64,000 nucleotides of DNA from CADCTP01 sp963849885 (GTDB taxonomy: Bacteria > Actinomycetota > Actinomycetes > Mycobacteriales > CADCTP01), in NCBI GenBank assembly GCA_963849885.1, contig CAWKIV010000010.1:124001-188000 (forward strand), written 5' to 3'. Below the pieces are notes generated by a model. That model was not told the origin of the DNA, did not search any database, and saw nothing but the letters and a program-made list of their open reading frames with translations. The position numbers and the translations under genes are program-made. Below are positions 1-8,437 of the stretch, piece after piece; position 1 is the stretch's first letter, and each line of letters begins with the position of its first letter.

Positions 1-1
1 G

Positions 2-64
2 TTCGGCGGCTACCGCGAGGAGGACCCCGCGTTCGACGCGTACCGCGACTGGCCCAAGTCCTAG
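2..64 (+). CDS. C-terminal end of an unidentified protein (truncated by window edge)
   Basis: The only open frame entering the window ends in ...AFDAYRDWPKS followed by TAG at 62-64. Only 20 residues are visible, acidic and aromatic, with no motif I recognise. Codon usage (G/C third positions) fits a real gene. It converges on the DsrE-family gene with 7 bp between the stops. I cannot assign a function. Confidence 0.5.
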   Translation, partial: FGGYREEDPAFDAYRDWPKS

Positions 65-71
65 GCGCGCC

Positions 72-434
72 CTAGTAGACGAGCGCCTGGGCGCCGTCGG
101 CGAGCGCCTCCTCGACGAAGGTCGACGCCCCGGCGATCCGCACCCCGGGCAGGACGTCGTCCGGCCCGATGCCGCGCCGGGCCGCGCACTGCGTACACAG
201 CGTGACCTGGCCGATCGCGAGCACCGCGTCCCGCAGGTCGGCCAGCGGGGCCGCGTGCGGCAGGGTGAAGTCCTCCGCCCGGCCGGGCAGCGCCAGCCAG
301 GCCGACTCCCCGGTCAGCCAGAGCGAGGTCGGCACCCCGGCGGCGACCGCGGTCGCCGCCACCGTGAAGGCCTGGCTGCACCGCTCCGGCGCGTCGGCGC
401 CGGCGGTGACCTTGACGACCAGCGAGCGGGCCAT
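72..434 (-). CDS. DsrE/DsrF-like family protein
   Basis: About 120 residues starting MARSLVVKVTAGAD and ending FVEEALADGAQALVY, typical of the small actinobacterial DsrE-fold proteins. A CTQCAAR pair of cysteines around residue 80 sits where sulfur-relay DsrE proteins carry their active cysteine; a role in sulfur or thiol chemistry is inference. I chose the ATG at 434 rather than 443 because a TAGGAT -10 hexamer (442-447 on the complement) lies 7 nt upstream, the leaderless spacing seen for many genes here. It sits beside the nitrobindin gene, which is transcribed away from it. Confidence 0.75.
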   Translation of the reverse strand: MARSLVVKVTAGADAPERCSQAFTVAATAVAAGVPTSLWLTGESAWLALPGRAEDFTLPHAAPLADLRDAVLAIGQVTLCTQCAARRGIGPDDVLPGVRIAGASTFVEEALADGAQALVY

Positions 435-498
435 ACCCGTCATCCTAGGGACGCGCCGGCCGGCCGGCGGCGGCCGGCGGCCGCCCTAGGATCGCGGG

Positions 499-1050
499 AT
501 GGCCGCGCCGAGCTGGACCGACCTGCCGATCCCGGACGAGACCGCCGACCTGCGCTCCGGGCCGGACCTGCACCCGGCCCTGCTGCCGCTGCTCCCGCTG
601 GTCGGCACCTGGCGCGGCACCGGCAAGGGCGGCTACCCGACGATCGAGGACTTCGACTACGGGCAGCAGGTCGTCTTCGCGCACGACGGGCGCGGCGTGC
701 TCCGGTACGAGTCGCGCGCCTGGCTCCTCGGCCCGGACGGCGAGGTGCTCCGGCCGGCCGCGCGGGAGACCGGCTGGTGGCGGCCGGGCGGCGCGGACGG
801 CGAGCTGGAGGTGCTGCTCGCCCACCCGACCGGCATCGTCGAGGTGTACGTGGGCCGCGCCACCGGCCCGACCCGGTGGGAGCTGAGCACCGACGTGGTC
901 GCCCGCACCGGCACGGCCAAGGAGGTCACCGGCAACCACCGGCTGTACGGGATCGTGGAGCGGGCGCTGCTCTACGCGGTCGACATGGCCGCCGTCGGCC
1001 AGCCCCTCCAGCCCCACCTGTCAGCCCGCCTCGAGCGCGTCGGCGGCTGA
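499..1050 (+). CDS. Nitrobindin-type heme-binding beta-barrel (FABP-like, DUF1794) protein
   Basis: 183 residues. After a short leader the protein shows the family hallmark GTWRGTGKGGYPTI (about residues 36-49), alternating beta-strand pattern, and a C-terminal QPLQPHLSARLER segment carrying the His that is the proximal heme ligand in nitrobindins. Members bind ferric heme and are linked to nitric oxide/peroxynitrite handling (peroxynitrite isomerase annotation). A TAGGAT -10 box at 487-492 places the predicted transcript start at or next to the ATG, so the mRNA is probably leaderless. The neighbourhood with pabC and ygfZ matches Mycobacterium Rv0811c-Rv0813c. Confidence 0.85.
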   Translation: MAAPSWTDLPIPDETADLRSGPDLHPALLPLLPLVGTWRGTGKGGYPTIEDFDYGQQVVFAHDGRGVLRYESRAWLLGPDGEVLRPAARETGWWRPGGADGELEVLLAHPTGIVEVYVGRATGPTRWELSTDVVARTGTAKEVTGNHRLYGIVERALLYAVDMAAVGQPLQPHLSARLERVGG

Positions 1051-1089
1051 CCCGTCCCCACCCGGCCCGCCCCGCCCCCGCCCCCGCGG

Positions 1090-1140
1090 CCGACTGAGAA
1101 GTCCCGCGGCCGCCTGACGCGGCGCTAGCTGCTCAGTCGG
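1090..1140. repeat. Palindromic intergenic repeat, copy 1
   Basis: Arms CCGACTGAG (1090-1098) and CTCAGTCGG (1132-1140) are perfect 9-bp inverted repeats around a 33-nt loop. A related copy lies at 10597-10645, where the arms read CCGGCTGAG and CTCAGCCGG: the A-T pair has become G-C on both sides, a compensatory change. Short TCAGTCGG direct repeats follow both copies. Confidence 0.6.
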
Positions 1141-1237
1141 GCGGCGGGGTGGTCAGTCGGGTGGCGGGGTGGCAGTCGGGCGCGGACTGCGGTCGGCGAT
1201 TGGCTCCGGGTCGGGAGCGGCTGGTAGGAACGTGCGC

Positions 1238-1873
1238 GTGAGGAGACCGGTGCGCCGCGCGGCGGGCGTGCTCGCGGCGGCCGCGCTGGTCGGCGCCGCG
1301 GCGGCCTGCAGCGGCGAGCCGGCGGCGGCGCCGACCACCCCGGCCGGCAGCCCGACGGCGGATGCCGCGCCCCTGCAGCGGGCCCTGCTCACCGTGACCG
1401 ACCTGCCGCTCGGCTTCCAGGCCCAGGACGGCACCCCGGACGCGACCGCGCTCGGCTGCGCCGGCGTCGACCAGGTCTACCTGCCGGCCGGCGCCGCGGC
1501 CCGGGCCGCGGTCTCCTTCGGCCACTCGCTCAGCGCCGCCTTCGTCAACGAGACGCTCAGCAGCCGGCCCGGGGGCGGCGCCGCGAGCGCACTCGCCGGC
1601 TTCGCCCGCGCCGCCCGCGACTGCGCCACCTTCACCGGCCCGGACGGGACCGAGTACGAGGTCACCGCGCTGCGGCTGCCGGCGTACGGGGACGGCTCGG
1701 CCGCCGTCCGGGTCAGCTCGACGCTCACGGAGGCCCGGCCGGTCGAGCTGGTCGCGGTCCGGGTCGGCGACACCCTGGTCGCGATCGCCACCGCGGGCGC
1801 CGGCCAGGAGGAGGCGCAGCTCACCCGCACGGTGGTGGACCGGGCGCTGGCGAAGCTGGCCCGCTCGACCTGA
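1238..1873 (+). CDS. Putative secreted lipoprotein
   Basis: About 211 residues. The N-terminus has basic residues (VRRPVRRA), a hydrophobic stretch and an AAAAC lipobox-like cleavage site near residue 23, followed by a Ser/Thr/Pro/Ala-rich linker; this indicates export and lipid attachment outside the membrane. The mature part (LLTVTDLPLGFQ..., Cys pair in the middle and a beta-rich C-terminal half) resembles actinobacterial sensor-domain lipoproteins of the PknH extracellular type, but the match is weak. The GTG at 1238 was chosen because GGTAGGAA lies 7 nt upstream and the signal peptide begins there. Function unknown. Confidence 0.7.
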   Translation: MRRPVRRAAGVLAAAALVGAAAACSGEPAAAPTTPAGSPTADAAPLQRALLTVTDLPLGFQAQDGTPDATALGCAGVDQVYLPAGAAARAAVSFGHSLSAAFVNETLSSRPGGGAASALAGFARAARDCATFTGPDGTEYEVTALRLPAYGDGSAAVRVSSTLTEARPVELVAVRVGDTLVAIATAGAGQEEAQLTRTVVDRALAKLARST

Positions 1874-1904
1874 CCGCCGCCCCGTACCCGGGTCCGGACA
1901 TGAG

Positions 1905-2114
1905 GAAGCCCCCGAGCACTGCGCTCCGCGGACGGAGCGCACCGGCTGGACCTGCCGGCGGCTCGGGGGCCCGGTGGCTGTCTGGGATTCGCCGCCGCCC
2001 CTAGGGGCGACTTGGTGGCGAGCCACACAGGGTCCTCATCTGAGGGGCGGCTAGCTGACAGCCACCTCACGTGTCCGAGATCTATGCAACTCTGGACCAC
2101 CTCCTTCCTCGTGT
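1905..2114 (-). ncRNA. Candidate structured small RNA with tiny ORF (between lipoprotein and pabC)
   Basis: This 310-bp gap between genes holds a dense set of perfect inverted repeats: 1908-1917/1961-1970 (10 bp) enclosing 1921-1928/1933-1940 (8 bp) and 1942-1946/1954-1958; then 1973-1982/2057-2066 (10 bp) enclosing 1997-2001/2004-2008, 2015-2019/2022-2026 and 2034-2038/2041-2045; and a weaker 2073-2097 hairpin. On the minus strand it follows a plausible promoter and a near-perfect ribosome binding site. I do not recognise an established RNA family. It could instead be a 3' UTR or terminator array shared by the convergent genes. Confidence 0.5.
2051..2089 (-). CDS. Candidate 12-residue ORF inside the structured RNA
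   Basis: TTG start at 2089 and TAG stop at 2051-2053 encode MHRSRTREVAVS. The sequence AAGGAGGTG (2106 to 2098 on the minus strand), a full match to the 16S anti-Shine-Dalgarno, lies 8 nt upstream, the ideal spacing. The last codons form one arm of the 10-bp stem 2057-2066/1973-1982, so translation would be expected to disturb that stem. Reality as a gene is inference from the ribosome binding site only. Confidence 0.35.
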   Translation of the reverse strand: MHRSRTREVAVS

Positions 2115-2120
2115 ACGAGA

Positions 2121-2150
2121 AGACTACGTCGCTCCGGGAGGCCGTCGCAA
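2121..2150 (-). promoter_or_regulatory. Predicted minus-strand promoter for the structured RNA
   Basis: On the minus strand TTGCGA (2150-2145) is followed by an 18-bp spacer and TAGTCT (2126-2121), a good housekeeping-sigma arrangement. The predicted start is near 2114, just before the AAGGAGGTG ribosome binding site. Confidence 0.45.
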
Positions 2151-2183
2151 AGGTTTTCGCCCCGGGCAAAAGCGGCGGGTCGG

Positions 2184-3027
2184 TCAGCCGCCGCAGGCCG
2201 TCTGGACCCGGGCGGCGGCGGCCGGATCGACCGGCAGCGGCTTGCCGTCCAGCGTGGTCACCGCGGCCGCCAGGCGGATGCTGGACACCAGCCAGACCCC
2301 GTCCGCCGCGTGCAGGTCGTCCCACCGTGCCGCGGCGGATCTCGGTGCCGAAACCGTGCTCGCCGGCGCCGGCGAACAGCCGCCGCACGGTGACGCCGTC
2401 CAGGATGCCGAGCGGCTCCGCCGGCGGGGTGCACAGCACGCCGTCGCGCAGCCACACCACCGTCGCGGTCGGCGCCTCCAGCAGCTGCCCGTCCGCGGAC
2501 ACGAAGACCACGTCGTCCGCGCCGGCGGCGTGCGCGTACCGCTGGGCCGCCATGTTGACCGCGTACGAGATCGCCTTGACCCCGCCGAGCAGCCACGGCG
2601 CCGCCACCGTCGCGTCGGCGACCAGGCCGCGGCTGAGCGTCAGCACCTTGACGCCCTCCCGGCGCTGCCGCAGCTGCTCCGCCGACACCGGGGCGAGCAG
2701 CGCGAACGCGGTCGGCCGGCCACCCTCCTCCACCCCGCGGGTGACCACCAGCCGCAGCACCCCCTCGCCGGGCCGGTCCCAGGCGCCGACCAGGTCCGCG
2801 ACCAGCTCCCGCCAGGCCCCGCGGTCGGTGGCCGGCAGGTCCAGCGCGGCCGCCGACCGGGCCAGCCGGTCCAGGTGCGGCTCCAGGTCGTCCAGCTCGC
2901 CGGTCGGCCGCAGCCGGACCGACTCGAAGCAGCCGTCGCCGCGCAGCACGCCGAGGTCGTCCGCGCGCAGCTGCGGGGTCGCCGGGTCGACCAGGCCGGT
3001 GCCGAGAATGCCGAGGAGCTTGCTCAC
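2184..3027 (-). CDS. pabC: Aminodeoxychorismate lyase (PabC), apparent frameshift
   Basis: PLP-dependent fold type IV enzyme that makes p-aminobenzoate for folate from 4-amino-4-deoxychorismate. The GTG start at 3027 gives VSKLLGILGTGLVDP; ADDLGVLRGDGCFESVR, the GGVKAISYAVNMAA segment with the PLP lysine, and LLEAPTATVVWLRDG are all present. After EIRRGTV the frame breaks; dropping one base of the CCC run at 2321-2323 restores DDLHAADGVWLVSSIRLA to a TGA at 2184-2186. Only about the last 45 codons are affected, so a sequencing indel is more likely than a true pseudogene. It is divergent from ygfZ, as in Mycobacterium. Confidence 0.8.
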
Positions 3028-3063
3028 GGGCCGGCACCCTAGCCCGCGGCGGATACTGGGGGA

Positions 3064-4095
3064 GTGACCACCGCCCCGCCGCTCGCCTCGCCGCTGTCCG
3101 ACCTGCCCGGTGCGGTCCCCGCCGAGGGCCGCGACGCCGGGGTGGCCTGGCACCGCGGCGACCCGGCCCGGGAGCAGCGGGCGCTGGCCACCGGCGCCGG
3201 CTGGGTGGACCGCAGCACCCGCGGGGTGATCGCGGTGCCGGGCGCGGACCGGCTGTCCTGGCTGCACTCGGTCACCTCCCAGCACCTGTCCGCGCTGCCC
3301 GACGGCACCGGCACCGAGGGGCTCGTGCTGTCCCCGCACGGCCACGTCGAGCACCACTTCGCGGTCGCCGAGCTGGCCGGCACCACCTGGCTCGACACCG
3401 AGCCGGGCGGGACCGCCGGCCTGCTGGCGTACCTGGAGTCGATGCGCTTCCTGCTCCGGGTGGAGCCGCGGGACGCGACCGCCGAGCTGGCCGTGCTCAC
3501 CGTGGTCGGACCGGCGGCAGCGGCCGTGCTGACCGCGGCCGGGCTGCCGGCCCCGGACCCGCTCTGGGCGGTGCTCCCGCTGGCCGGCGGCGGCTTCGCC
3601 CGCCGGACCCGGGAGCGGGAGACCGACCTGCTGGTGCCGCGCGGCTCGCTGGCCGCGGTGGCCGAGCGGCTGACCGCGGCCGGGGCGACGCCGGCCGGCC
3701 TGTGGGCGTACGAGGCGCTCCGGCTGGCCGACCGCCGCCCCCGGCTCGGGCTGGAGACCGACCACCGCACCATCCCGCACGAGGTCGGCTGGATCGGCAC
3801 CGCGGTGCACCTGGACAAGGGCTGCTACCGCGGGCAGGAGACCGTCGCCCGGGTGCACAACCTGGGCCGGCCGCCGCGCCGGCTGGTGCTGCTGCACCTG
3901 TCCGGCGAGCGCGACGAGCTCCCCCCGGCCGGCACCCCGCTGCAGCTCGACGGCCGCACGGTCGGCTTCCTCGGCACCGCCCTGCACCACCACGAGCTCG
4001 GCCCGGTCGCCCTCGCCGTCCTCAAGCGCTCCGTCCCCGACGGTACGGTCCTCGACGCCGCCGGCATCCCGGCAGCCGTGGACGGAGCCGACTGA
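3064..4095 (+). CDS. ygfZ: Folate-binding YgfZ-type protein (iron-sulfur cluster maintenance)
   Basis: 343 residues of the aminomethyltransferase/GcvT-like fold. The diagnostic KGCYRGQETVAR motif (around residue 255) carries the conserved cysteine of YgfZ/IBA57 proteins, which use tetrahydrofolate to help assemble or repair certain Fe-S enzymes. The GTG start at 3064 follows a GATACT -10-like box by 5 nt. Its position head-to-head with the folate gene pabC fits the shared folate theme. Confidence 0.88.
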   Translation: MTTAPPLASPLSDLPGAVPAEGRDAGVAWHRGDPAREQRALATGAGWVDRSTRGVIAVPGADRLSWLHSVTSQHLSALPDGTGTEGLVLSPHGHVEHHFAVAELAGTTWLDTEPGGTAGLLAYLESMRFLLRVEPRDATAELAVLTVVGPAAAAVLTAAGLPAPDPLWAVLPLAGGGFARRTRERETDLLVPRGSLAAVAERLTAAGATPAGLWAYEALRLADRRPRLGLETDHRTIPHEVGWIGTAVHLDKGCYRGQETVARVHNLGRPPRRLVLLHLSGERDELPPAGTPLQLDGRTVGFLGTALHHHELGPVALAVLKRSVPDGTVLDAAGIPAAVDGAD

Positions 4096-4108
4096 GCGGA
4101 GCGCGCGC

Positions 4109-5104
4109 ATGCGGTGGGGGATTCTGGGGCCGGGGCGGATCGCGCGGTCGTTCCTGACCGGGCTGGCCGGGTCGGCGACCGAGCATGCGGTGGCGGTGGG
4201 CAGCCGGGACCTGGAGCGGGCCCGGGCGGTCGCGGACGACTTCGACGTGCCCCGGGCGTACGGGTCGTACCCGGACCTGCTGGCCGACGACACGGTGCAG
4301 GCGGTGTACATCGGGCTGCCCAACTCGCTGCACGCGCAGTGGTCGGACGCGGCCGCCCGGGCCGGCAAGCACGTGCTCTGCGAGAAGCCGCTGGGCCGGT
4401 CCGCGGCCGAGGCCGAGGCGATGTTCGAGGTGGCCCGGGAGTGCGGGGTCTGGCTGATGGAGGCGTTCATGTATCGCTTCCATCCGCGGACGCTGGCGCT
4501 GGCCGAGCTGGTCGCGCGCGGCGACGTGGGGGAGCCGCGGCTGGTGCGGGCGTCGTTCGGCTTCACCGTGACCGACACCGCGAACGTGCGGCTGTCCGCG
4601 GAGCTGGCCGGCGGGGCGCTGATGGACGTCGGCTGCTACCCGGTGAACGCGGCCCGGATGCTGGCCGGCCCGGTCGCCGGGGTGGCCGCGACCGCGCGCT
4701 GGGCGGAGAGCGGGGTGGACGAGACGCTGGCCGGCACGCTCGACCACGCCGGCGGGGCACTGTCGCTGGTGTCCTGCAGCCTGGTCAGCAGCCACCACCA
4801 CGTCGTCCAGCTGGTCGGCACCGAGGGCGTCGTCGACGTGCCGGTCGCCTTCACCCCGCCGCCGGACCGGCCGTCGGTGCTCGTGCACACGCCGGGCGCG
4901 CGGGGCGGTGAGCCGCGGGAGATCCGCTTCGAGCCGGTCGACCAGTACACGGCCGAGGCCGAAGGCTTCGCCGCCCTGGTCGCGGCCGGGCACGACGCCG
5001 CGGCGGACCTGCCGCAGATGCCGCTGGCCGAGTCCCTGGACAACGCCGCCACCATCGACGCCCTGCTCCGCAGCGCCCGCGGGAGCGCGGAGACCGCAGG
5101 CTGA
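4109..5104 (+). CDS. Gfo/Idh/MocA family NAD(P)-dependent oxidoreductase
   Basis: 331 residues. N-terminal Rossmann domain starts MRWGILGPGRIARSF (GxGxxA/G nucleotide loop); the family motif CEKPLGRSAAEAE contains the catalytic EKP lysine; MEAFMYRFHP follows; the C-terminal alpha/beta substrate domain begins near residue 130. Family members oxidise or reduce sugars, inositols and related alcohols; the substrate here is not evident. It follows ygfZ by 13 bp and is probably cotranscribed. Confidence 0.85.
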   Translation: MRWGILGPGRIARSFLTGLAGSATEHAVAVGSRDLERARAVADDFDVPRAYGSYPDLLADDTVQAVYIGLPNSLHAQWSDAAARAGKHVLCEKPLGRSAAEAEAMFEVARECGVWLMEAFMYRFHPRTLALAELVARGDVGEPRLVRASFGFTVTDTANVRLSAELAGGALMDVGCYPVNAARMLAGPVAGVAATARWAESGVDETLAGTLDHAGGALSLVSCSLVSSHHHVVQLVGTEGVVDVPVAFTPPPDRPSVLVHTPGARGGEPREIRFEPVDQYTAEAEGFAALVAAGHDAAADLPQMPLAESLDNAATIDALLRSARGSAETAG

Positions 5105-5190
5105 TACACCGGTCCGGCCAGGTGTGGACGGATCCGCCCGGCGGTGGACATCGGCGGCGCCGGCCGGTCCGCGCGTGCCAGGATCGGGGC

Positions 5191-6036
5191 ATGCCCCCGA
5201 CCACGATGATCACGGTCGCGCCGACCGGCGCGGAGACCGCCAAGGCGGACGCTCCGGCGCTGCCGGTGACGCTGGACGAGCTGGTGCGCACGGCGCGGTC
5301 GTGCGCGGAGGTCGGTGCCAGCGTGGTGCACGTGCACGTGCGGGACGCGGACACCCGGCCGACGCTCGACCTGGCCCGGCTGACCGACACGGTGACCGCG
5401 CTGCGCGAGTCGACCGAGCTGGTCGTCCAGCTGTCCACCGGCGGTGCGGTCACCGACCCGGAGGCCGACCGGCTGGCCGCGCTGGACGCCGGCCCGGACG
5501 CGGCCAGCTGCACCATGGGCACGGTCAACTTCGGCACCGACGTCTTCCTCAACCGCTGGGAGTTCGTCGTCGAGCTGCACAAGCGCATGCAGGAGCGGCA
5601 GATCGTGCCGGAGTACGAGATCTTCGACCTCGGCCACCTGGCCGCGCTGCACCGGCTGCTGGACAAGCACGGCCCGCCGCACGGCGGGCACGTGCACTGC
5701 GACTTCGTGATGGGCGTGCCGGGCGGCATGCCGGGGACCGCGCCGGCGCTGATCGCCGCGGTGCAGATGCTGCCGGCCGGCGCGACCTTCTCCGCCACCG
5801 GTGTCGGCCGGACCACACTGCCGGTGATGTTCGCCGCGCTGTCCGCCGGCGGGCACCTGCGGGTCGGCATGGAGGACACGCTGACGTACGGGCGGGGCGA
5901 GCCGGTCCGGGACAACGCCCAGCTGGTGGCCCGGGCGGCCGGGCTGGCCCGGATCGCGCAGCGGCCGCCGGCCGGCGTCGAGGAGACCCGGTCGCTGCTC
6001 GGCGTGGTGGACCGCCGGCCGGCCCGCGCCTCATGA
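5191..6036 (+). CDS. BKACE family (3-keto-5-aminohexanoate cleavage enzyme-like) protein
   Basis: About 281 residues. Zn-binding and active-site patterns of the beta-keto acid cleavage enzymes are visible: MITVAPTGAET near the N-terminus, ASVVHVHVRD (metal-binding His pair), GHVHCDFVMGVPGGMPGT and VGMEDTLTYGRGEPVRDN. These enzymes condense a beta-keto acid with acetyl-CoA and cleave it to acetoacetate and an acyl-CoA. I chose the ATG at 5191 because a CAGGAT -10-like box ends 7 nt upstream and the upstream extension is unlike the family. Its stop overlaps the next start (ATGA), suggesting coupling with the asparaginase-like gene. Confidence 0.82.
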   Translation: MPPTTMITVAPTGAETAKADAPALPVTLDELVRTARSCAEVGASVVHVHVRDADTRPTLDLARLTDTVTALRESTELVVQLSTGGAVTDPEADRLAALDAGPDAASCTMGTVNFGTDVFLNRWEFVVELHKRMQERQIVPEYEIFDLGHLAALHRLLDKHGPPHGGHVHCDFVMGVPGGMPGTAPALIAAVQMLPAGATFSATGVGRTTLPVMFAALSAGGHLRVGMEDTLTYGRGEPVRDNAQLVARAAGLARIAQRPPAGVEETRSLLGVVDRRPARAS

Positions 6037-6983
6037 CCGTCGACCTGGTCGACGTCGTCCGGTCCGGCTTCGTGGAGGGCGTGCACCGGGGTTCGGTGGT
6101 GGCGCTGGACGCGCAGGGCGGGGTGGTGGTCAAGGTCGGCGAGCCGGACGCGCCGCACCTGCCGCGCTCGGCCAACAAGCCGCTCCAGCTGGTCGGCATG
6201 CTGCGCGCCGGGCTCGACCTGCCGCCGCCGGACCTGGCCGTCGCGGCCAGCTCGCACTCCGGGGAGCCGGCGCACGTCGGCCGGGTCCGGGAGCTGCTGC
6301 ATCGCCACTCGCTGCCCGAGAGCGGGCTGACCTGCCCGCCGGCGCTGCCGCTCGGCGAGGAGGCGGCGCGGGTCGTGCTGGCGGCCGGCGGCGGCCCGGC
6401 CCGCGCGTTCATGAACTGCTCGGGCAAGCACACCGCGATGGTGCTGACCTGCGTGGTCAACGGCTGGCCGACGTCCGGCTACGCGGCGCCCGACCACCCG
6501 CTGCAGGTGGCGATCCGGGCCGCGGTGGAGGACCTGGCCGGCGAGCCGGTCGGCGCGGTGGCGGTGGACGGCTGCGGCGCGCCGCTGTTCGGGCTGACCC
6601 TGACCGGGCTGGCCCGGGCGTTCGCCCGGCTGGTGACCGCCGAGCCCGGCTCGCCGGAGCGGCGGGTGGCCGACGCCATGCGGGCGCACCCCGACCTGGT
6701 CGGCGGCACCGGGCGGGACGTCACCGCGCTGATGGCCGGCGCGCCGGGAGTGCTGGCCAAGGACGGCGCCGAGGGCGTGTATGCGGCGGCCCTGCCCGAC
6801 GGCGCGGCCGCGGCGGTGAAGATCGCGGACGGCGCCCAGCGGGCCCGGATGCCGGCGCTGGTCGGGGCGTTGCGCCGGCTCGGGCTGACCGCGCCGGTGC
6901 TGGACGAGCTGGCCGAGGTGCCGCTGCTCGGCGGCGGCCGCCCGGTCGGCGCGGCCCGGCTGCGGGCCGGCGCCCTGGGCTGA
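6033..6983 (+). CDS. Asparaginase family II protein
   Basis: 316 residues, starting VDLVDVVRSGFVEGVHRGSVVALD. The NKPLQLVGML, AASSHSGEPAHV, MNCSGKHTAMVLTC and VDGCGAPLF segments match the thermolabile Rhizobium-type asparaginase II family (PF06089), which hydrolyses L-asparagine to aspartate and ammonia. The ATG overlaps the BKACE stop by 4 bp. The following 250 bp up to the next start are extremely GC-rich and show no supported gene. Confidence 0.82.
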   Translation: MTVDLVDVVRSGFVEGVHRGSVVALDAQGGVVVKVGEPDAPHLPRSANKPLQLVGMLRAGLDLPPPDLAVAASSHSGEPAHVGRVRELLHRHSLPESGLTCPPALPLGEEAARVVLAAGGGPARAFMNCSGKHTAMVLTCVVNGWPTSGYAAPDHPLQVAIRAAVEDLAGEPVGAVAVDGCGAPLFGLTLTGLARAFARLVTAEPGSPERRVADAMRAHPDLVGGTGRDVTALMAGAPGVLAKDGAEGVYAAALPDGAAAAVKIADGAQRARMPALVGALRRLGLTAPVLDELAEVPLLGGGRPVGAARLRAGALG

Positions 6984-7236
6984 GCCGGCCCAGCCACCGG
7001 ACGGTCGATGAGGCCCGGCGGGGCCAGCCGCCGGACCGGCCGATGACGCCCGGCCGGGCGAGGGGTCGGGCGGGCCGGGTCGGCGAGCGAACGGGGTTGG
7101 CCGGGGCCCGGGGCGGTCGGCGAGGGGGCTGTCGGGGCGGCCTGGTTGGGAGCGTTGGGCCGGTCGGGGGACGGTGTGAGGCGTGGCGGGGTCGGGGTGA
7201 CGGGCCGTGGTCGCGGATGAGGTAGCTTCTCCCGCC

Positions 7237-8418
7237 GTGGACGATCCCGGCGCCGACCCGGAGTTAGCCGGCTCGCTGGCCGGCGGGACCGCGGGCCTGC
7301 TCGCGGTGCACGACGCGATCGCCGCCGACCTGCACGCGTACGGATGGTTCCTGCTCGCCCCCGGCCGGCACGCCGCGGACGACGGCCCGGCCGAGGCGGT
7401 GCTGGACGCCCTGCTGGTGGCCGGGGAGACGGCCGGCGAGCTGGTCGACCCGACGCTGACCCGGGCCTGGCTCTACGCGCTCACCCGCAACGAGTGCCTC
7501 CGCGCCGCCGCCCGCCGGTCCGCGGGCTGGCCGGCGGCCGGGGAGGAGGCCGCCGAGCTGGCCGGCCGGCACGGGCTGGCCGCCGCCGAGGTGGCCGCGG
7601 TCCTCGGCGGGCCGGTCCGGCCGGCGGCCGAGCCGGGCCCGCCGGTCCCGGTCACTGCGCCGCCCGGGTGGCTGCGCGCCGAGCTGGTCGCGGCCCTCGG
7701 GGTCGAGGCGGCCGGCCGCCGCGCCGAGCTGGCCCGCCGCGCCCACCCCTACGACCCCGAGGGCTTCCCGGTCCCGGTCGGCTCCCGCCGGCTCAGCGCC
7801 CGCGCGCTCGCCTGGTCCGCGGCGGCCGCGGTGCTGGTCGCGCTGGCGATGCTGGTCACCCTGCCGCCCGGCGGCGGGCCGACCAGCGCGCTGCCCGGGC
7901 CCGCGCTGGCCGCCGCGGTGCCGGCCGCGGCCGCGGTCGCCAGCACGCCGGCGCCGCTGCCCACGCTGCGGGCCGCCCCGTTCGGCGCGCCGCCGGCGAC
8001 CACGGTCGCGGCGCGGCCGCGGCCGGCCCCGGACCGGGGTGCGGACCGCCGCCCGGCGGCGACCACCCCGGCGGCCGCTCCCGCTGCCGAGCGGCCGGCG
8101 ACCGACGGCGCGACCGGTGACGAGGGCTGGCCGCGCACCGCCCTGCTGGTGTCGGTGCGGCCGGACCGGGACTGCGGCGCCACCTGGGCCGCCGACCTGC
8201 GGGTCCGGGCGTACGGCCAGGAGCAGGGTGCGGTGGCCCGGGTGACGGCGGGCGCGGACGGCGCCGGGACGGTCGCGCTGGCCGGCGGCGACGGGACGTG
8301 GGCGGGCGAGCTGGCCGGGCTGCCCACCGGGCGCGGCGTGACCCTGACCGTCACCGCCAGCCGGGCCGACGGGTCGACCGTCCGGTCGGTGACCCGCCAG
8401 GTCGAGCACGACTGCTAG
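7237..8418 (+). CDS. Sigma-factor-like N-terminus fused to a membrane anchor and extracytoplasmic domain
   Basis: About 393 residues. Residues near 75-95 (TRAWLYALTRNECLRAAARR) look like sigma-70 region 2 and GRHGLAAAEVAAVLGG like region 4, as in ECF sigma factors, but both are degenerate and heavily alanine-substituted. A membrane helix (LAWSAAAAVLVALAMLVTL, about 200-218) is followed by a Pro/Ala-rich linker and a C-terminal beta-sandwich-like domain (TALLVSVRPDRDCGATW...VTLTVTASRADGS) with two cysteines. Such proteins may signal across the membrane; DNA or RNA polymerase binding is doubtful here. GTG at 7237 chosen because TAGCTT lies 8 nt upstream. Confidence 0.65.
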   Translation: MDDPGADPELAGSLAGGTAGLLAVHDAIAADLHAYGWFLLAPGRHAADDGPAEAVLDALLVAGETAGELVDPTLTRAWLYALTRNECLRAAARRSAGWPAAGEEAAELAGRHGLAAAEVAAVLGGPVRPAAEPGPPVPVTAPPGWLRAELVAALGVEAAGRRAELARRAHPYDPEGFPVPVGSRRLSARALAWSAAAAVLVALAMLVTLPPGGGPTSALPGPALAAAVPAAAAVASTPAPLPTLRAAPFGAPPATTVAARPRPAPDRGADRRPAATTPAAAPAAERPATDGATGDEGWPRTALLVSVRPDRDCGATWAADLRVRAYGQEQGAVARVTAGADGAGTVALAGGDGTWAGELAGLPTGRGVTLTVTASRADGSTVRSVTRQVEHDC

Positions 8419-8437
8419 CGCGGGTCGCCCGGCCGCG

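Noticed and set aside
7043..7225. 60-codon plus-strand frame in the GC-rich gap after the asparaginase gene
   Set aside because: Gly/Arg-rich composition, no homology pattern, no ribosome binding site, and it runs into the start of the next gene; looks like an accidental frame.
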